Assembly (NCBI GenBank): GCA_041623895.1
Contig: JBFJVZ010000404.1
Coordinates: 1 to 6,918 of the forward strand
Reading direction: 5' to 3'
Length of the DNA stretch: 6,918 nt
Origin: JBFJVZ01 sp041623895
GTDB lineage: Bacteria; Planctomycetota; Planctomycetia; Pirellulales; Pirellulaceae
The translations under genes were made by a program, and so were the position numbers. Below, piece after piece: positions 6,001 to 6,918 of this stretch. Position 1 is the first letter of the stretch, and the number at the start of each line of letters is the position of its first letter. Under the pieces are notes generated by a model that was not told where the DNA came from, did no database searches, and worked only from the letters and a program-made list of their open reading frames with translations.

Positions 6001-6805
6001 TCTGGAAGAAAGCGGTACTGGCCAGCAACAGATGTTTGCCATCGAAACCGGGATCGGAGCGGCGCTCAAGCTACGGCTGATGATGGGCGAGCCAATCAAG
6101 GGCCAGCGCTGGCTGCAATCGGAAGTGGAACAACGCCTTGCTAAAGCAGAACAAGCATGGGCTCAATCCAAAGACAAGGATGATCAAGCGGGGCAGACAG
6201 CGGCGGGGCAGATCGGCACGAGTGCATATTGGATGTCTGGACGCCCAACTTGGATCATCGGCGAGGATCTGCTGGTCGCCGTAGCTGAGCTTGCCGATGG
6301 TCGGGAAGATGCAAATTGGGCCTATTTGGTGGCAGTCCTGTTGGACGGGCGTTTCTATCGACAGTCGGACCGTTGCGATACGGTCATCGAGATTCTTGAT
6401 CGAAACGCACCCGGCGTCCTACTGCAAGAAATCGAAACGAAACTCCGCGCCTTCCTGATTCCCGGAAGTGCAGACGATCATATTTCCAGTGGCGGCGGGC
6501 AGGCGATGGACTTCGGCTTCGGGGCGAGCGGCTTCGGGGCTGGCGGCTTCGGGGCTAGCGGGTCGGGTGGCATCAGCTCCTGGCAACCTAGTTTCCTGCT
6601 GGGGCGAGATGATTCTGTATGGAGTTCAGCACTTCCCTTGTATGCCAAACGGGCAAAGTCGGTGAGCGACGCACTCCAACTGCTACGCCAGCTACGTGAA
6701 CGACTGAAGACCGATAAGATCGAGGAGCACGCGGGGCTTCCCGGACTGACACAACCGCTGGCCGCGATTGACGCCGCCATCAAAACGCTAGAAGAGCGAA
6801 AATAG
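3008..6805 (+). CDS. Membrane serine/threonine protein kinase with N-terminal anti-sigma-type zinc finger and large extracytoplasmic region
   Basis: A 1265-residue predicted transmembrane kinase. Residues 20-52 contain C20 and the H45-x3-C49-x2-C52 pattern of zinc-binding anti-sigma domains. A complete Hanks-type kinase covers about 111-382: glycine loop GTGGMGTVYLA (121-131), ATP-binding K143, helix-C E162, catalytic HRDVKPSN (235-242, D237), metal-binding DLG with D255 (DLG replaces DFG), GTMPYMAPEQ (280-289), D301 of DIYSLG and R366. A basic stretch (RFRK) precedes a single membrane helix at about 425-443, so the kinase should be cytoplasmic and the C-terminal 820 residues outside. Residues 444-521 form a beta-rich, PEGA-like segment. 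Two related helical modules follow (542-656 and 830-942), then a glycine-rich tract (1170-1184) and a helical C-terminus. ATG 3008 is preferred (AGAGAG lies just upstream). A TTG at 2966 would add 14 residues. The ligand and the phosphorylation targets are unknown. The sigma factor upstream is the natural partner. Confidence 0.94.
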   Translation: MGSPNTDIEDLLMIAIKRDCLKPAELQQVLAGQMAKDEFDSAISHLDNCDVCRSAADALQQEGRWIVESLGNDQPDPLHAETACQVALWRMLETPIAGPASIGTAVPCQKLGPYQLTQALGTGGMGTVYLAEHERLKRQCAIKLLPRERVDQPGWLERFDREMTTIAALEHPNVVRATDAGHQHGWHYLVMEYLDGLDVGRIASRMGQLEFVDACEIVRQAALGLAHVHNSGLVHRDVKPSNLMLTRSGTVKILDLGLVLAGDDPLGVDDRLTTVGHLMGTMPYMAPEQLADSHDVDPRADIYSLGATLYRLIAGRPPHQKHGGLAAQVLAITNEDPLPLDAIREDVDREIVQLVSEMLARDPAGRPKTAEQVAERLAPAGQKSQLKGLLREALRRRGDDEDNLSLLPSVSAGRSSPPSNRFRKWLAGGMSAAFLFLAAFVIKIQTDKGDLIVHSEHDGLTVLIKQGEEIVDRLSIESTGENRKVLRKGTYRVEIEGGGEPLRLSDEVVTISRGTATPLRVVEKQKAVQQAAPPRRLSGPTFRGQPLEHFLTAIETATDLDAIGEAMVGAVSLARNSSSENKAEVTRAIFNRAREYGGLHPKTPPPVNSVGAEITDSEHFMWYLHEIITEVEFEYAAEVINDELAGGNGRSRAAALYCFSLYGWVPVFEIQNEAAGRLLMSQLMRNAAGLVASKAAESWKELPETSRAEATELAYQLALRLAHVRGVDPLTIPPVAEFFSTRSLDQMSIDEHLLNYCQSGNQTSYDLLARQFDGNTRDQLSSVLGWVFYQAKQKHEASAATVADDGRANLPADVGTDVSVPTSKDSELLFEGNDLAHWMRLLSREQEPRSLGKVIQAVEVLTRDNDLREEAALATLRTARLWGGMSSSGPASNEGRVSSEDPSLQFMYYLLEVYPGYLPDPGISAIAEELNEGNARSRMAALWLTKNYLNHIYGDTVYSQGGPKKLLASQWIAKTSATPSGTRFLNEFLTSIQAAVDALEESGTGQQQMFAIETGIGAALKLRLMMGEPIKGQRWLQSEVEQRLAKAEQAWAQSKDKDDQAGQTAAGQIGTSAYWMSGRPTWIIGEDLLVAVAELADGREDANWAYLVAVLLDGRFYRQSDRCDTVIEILDRNAPGVLLQEIETKLRAFLIPGSADDHISSGGGQAMDFGFGASGFGAGGFGASGSGGISSWQPSFLLGRDDSVWSSALPLYAKRAKSVSDALQLLRQLRERLKTDKIEEHAGLPGLTQPLAAIDAAIKTLEERK
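4631..4975 (+). repeat. Kinase outer-region module, copy 1
   Basis: This encodes kinase residues 542-656. By eye it aligns with residues 830-942: F-x-G-x-x-L-x-H near the start, an A-rich helix, R-A-R-E-Y-G-G, an FMWYL motif, and I-x-D-E-L...GNGRSRAAAL at the end. The two copies are diverged at the DNA level, so this is an old protein-level duplication. I do not recognise the domain family. Confidence 0.6.
5495..5833 (+). repeat. Kinase outer-region module, copy 2
   Basis: This encodes kinase residues 830-942, the second copy of the module at 542-656. Matching landmarks are FEGNDLAHW, TARLWGG, FMYYL and IAEELNEGNARSRMAAL. Weak similarity seems to continue beyond the marked end (RLLMSQLM in copy 1, KKLLASQWI in copy 2), so the true repeat unit may be longer, possibly about 200 residues. 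Confidence 0.6.
6515..6559 (+). repeat. Three tandem 15-bp repeats encoding G-F-G-A-S
   Basis: The units at 6515-6529, 6530-6544 and 6545-6559 read GGCTTCGGGGC followed by GAGC, TGGC or TAGC. They are nearly identical and in frame, giving GFGAS, GFGAG, GFGAS in the kinase. The surrounding protein (SSGGGQAMDF before, GSGG after) is also glycine-rich, so the tract is probably a flexible linker between the helical region and the C-terminal helices. A multiple-of-three unit lets copy number vary without a frameshift. Confidence 0.75.
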
Positions 6806-6851
6806 CAGCCGCTGGTGACGCTCCTCCGCAGCGGAAGTCGGCAGATTTTCG
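6797..6851 (+). terminator. Compound inverted repeat over the kinase stop codon, possible terminator
   Basis: An outer pair CGAAAAT (6797-6803) and ATTTTCG (6845-6851) encloses an inner pair CCGCTG (6809-6814) and CAGCGG (6829-6834). The structure straddles the TAG at 6803-6805, after which no further gene is visible. The outer arm supplies a TTTT run after the GC-rich inner stem, about 11 bases beyond it, further than in a textbook terminator. A separate run of five T at 6888-6892 has no good stem before it. Confidence 0.3.
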
Positions 6852-6918
6852 AGTGCTTAGGAGCGGCAATCATTCCAAACTCCGGTTTTTCTTAACACCC
6901 AGGCTTTCCGATGCCCTC

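Noticed and set aside
6852..6918. T-run at 6888-6892 as an intrinsic terminator
   Set aside because: Only a 4-bp GGAG/CTCC pairing with a long loop precedes it, too weak to call.

Overview
The window most likely comes from a planctomycete, probably of the Pirellulaceae type. This is inferred from gene content. The strongest pointer is an ECF sigma factor followed by a very large serine/threonine kinase that starts with an anti-sigma-type zinc finger and carries a long region behind one membrane helix. A long adenylate-kinase-like protein, moderate-to-high GC, weak or absent Shine-Dalgarno sequences and GC-rich palindromic spacers fit the same group. No rRNA, tRNA, CRISPR array, transposase or phage gene was seen.

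Layout. Positions 1-61 are a non-coding tail with overlapping GC-rich hairpins. Positions 62-1309 (minus) encode a 415-residue P-loop nucleotide kinase of the adenylate kinase family with an unexplained C-terminal extension. Positions 1310-1545 are a divergent intergenic region with a good promoter candidate for the minus-strand gene, a 14-bp palindrome, a pair of 13-bp direct repeats and a small hairpin. Positions 1546-2175 (plus) encode an exported cyclophilin-type peptidyl-prolyl isomerase. A 36-bp dyad (8-bp arms) fills much of the short gap before an ECF sigma factor at about 2259-2864 (plus). After a 143-base spacer, positions 3008-6805 (plus) encode a 1265-residue kinase. A compound inverted repeat lies over its stop codon, and 6852-6918 shows no convincing gene.

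How the genes may work together. The sigma factor and the kinase look like a signalling pair. The kinase carries a zinc-finger motif of the kind anti-sigma factors use to hold ECF sigma factors, then a complete kinase catalytic core in the cytoplasm, one membrane helix, a PEGA-like beta-rich segment and a large helical region outside the membrane containing a duplicated module. This would let one protein sense an external signal and control the sigma factor by binding, phosphorylation or both. The exported isomerase upstream in the same orientation could belong to the same envelope-related unit, but only its position supports that. The divergent nucleotide kinase is probably an independent housekeeping-type gene.

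The most notable points are the zinc finger-kinase fusion beside its sigma factor, the internal duplication in the kinase's outer half, the plant-like divergent-loop signature of the exported cyclophilin, and the long C-terminal extension of the nucleotide kinase.
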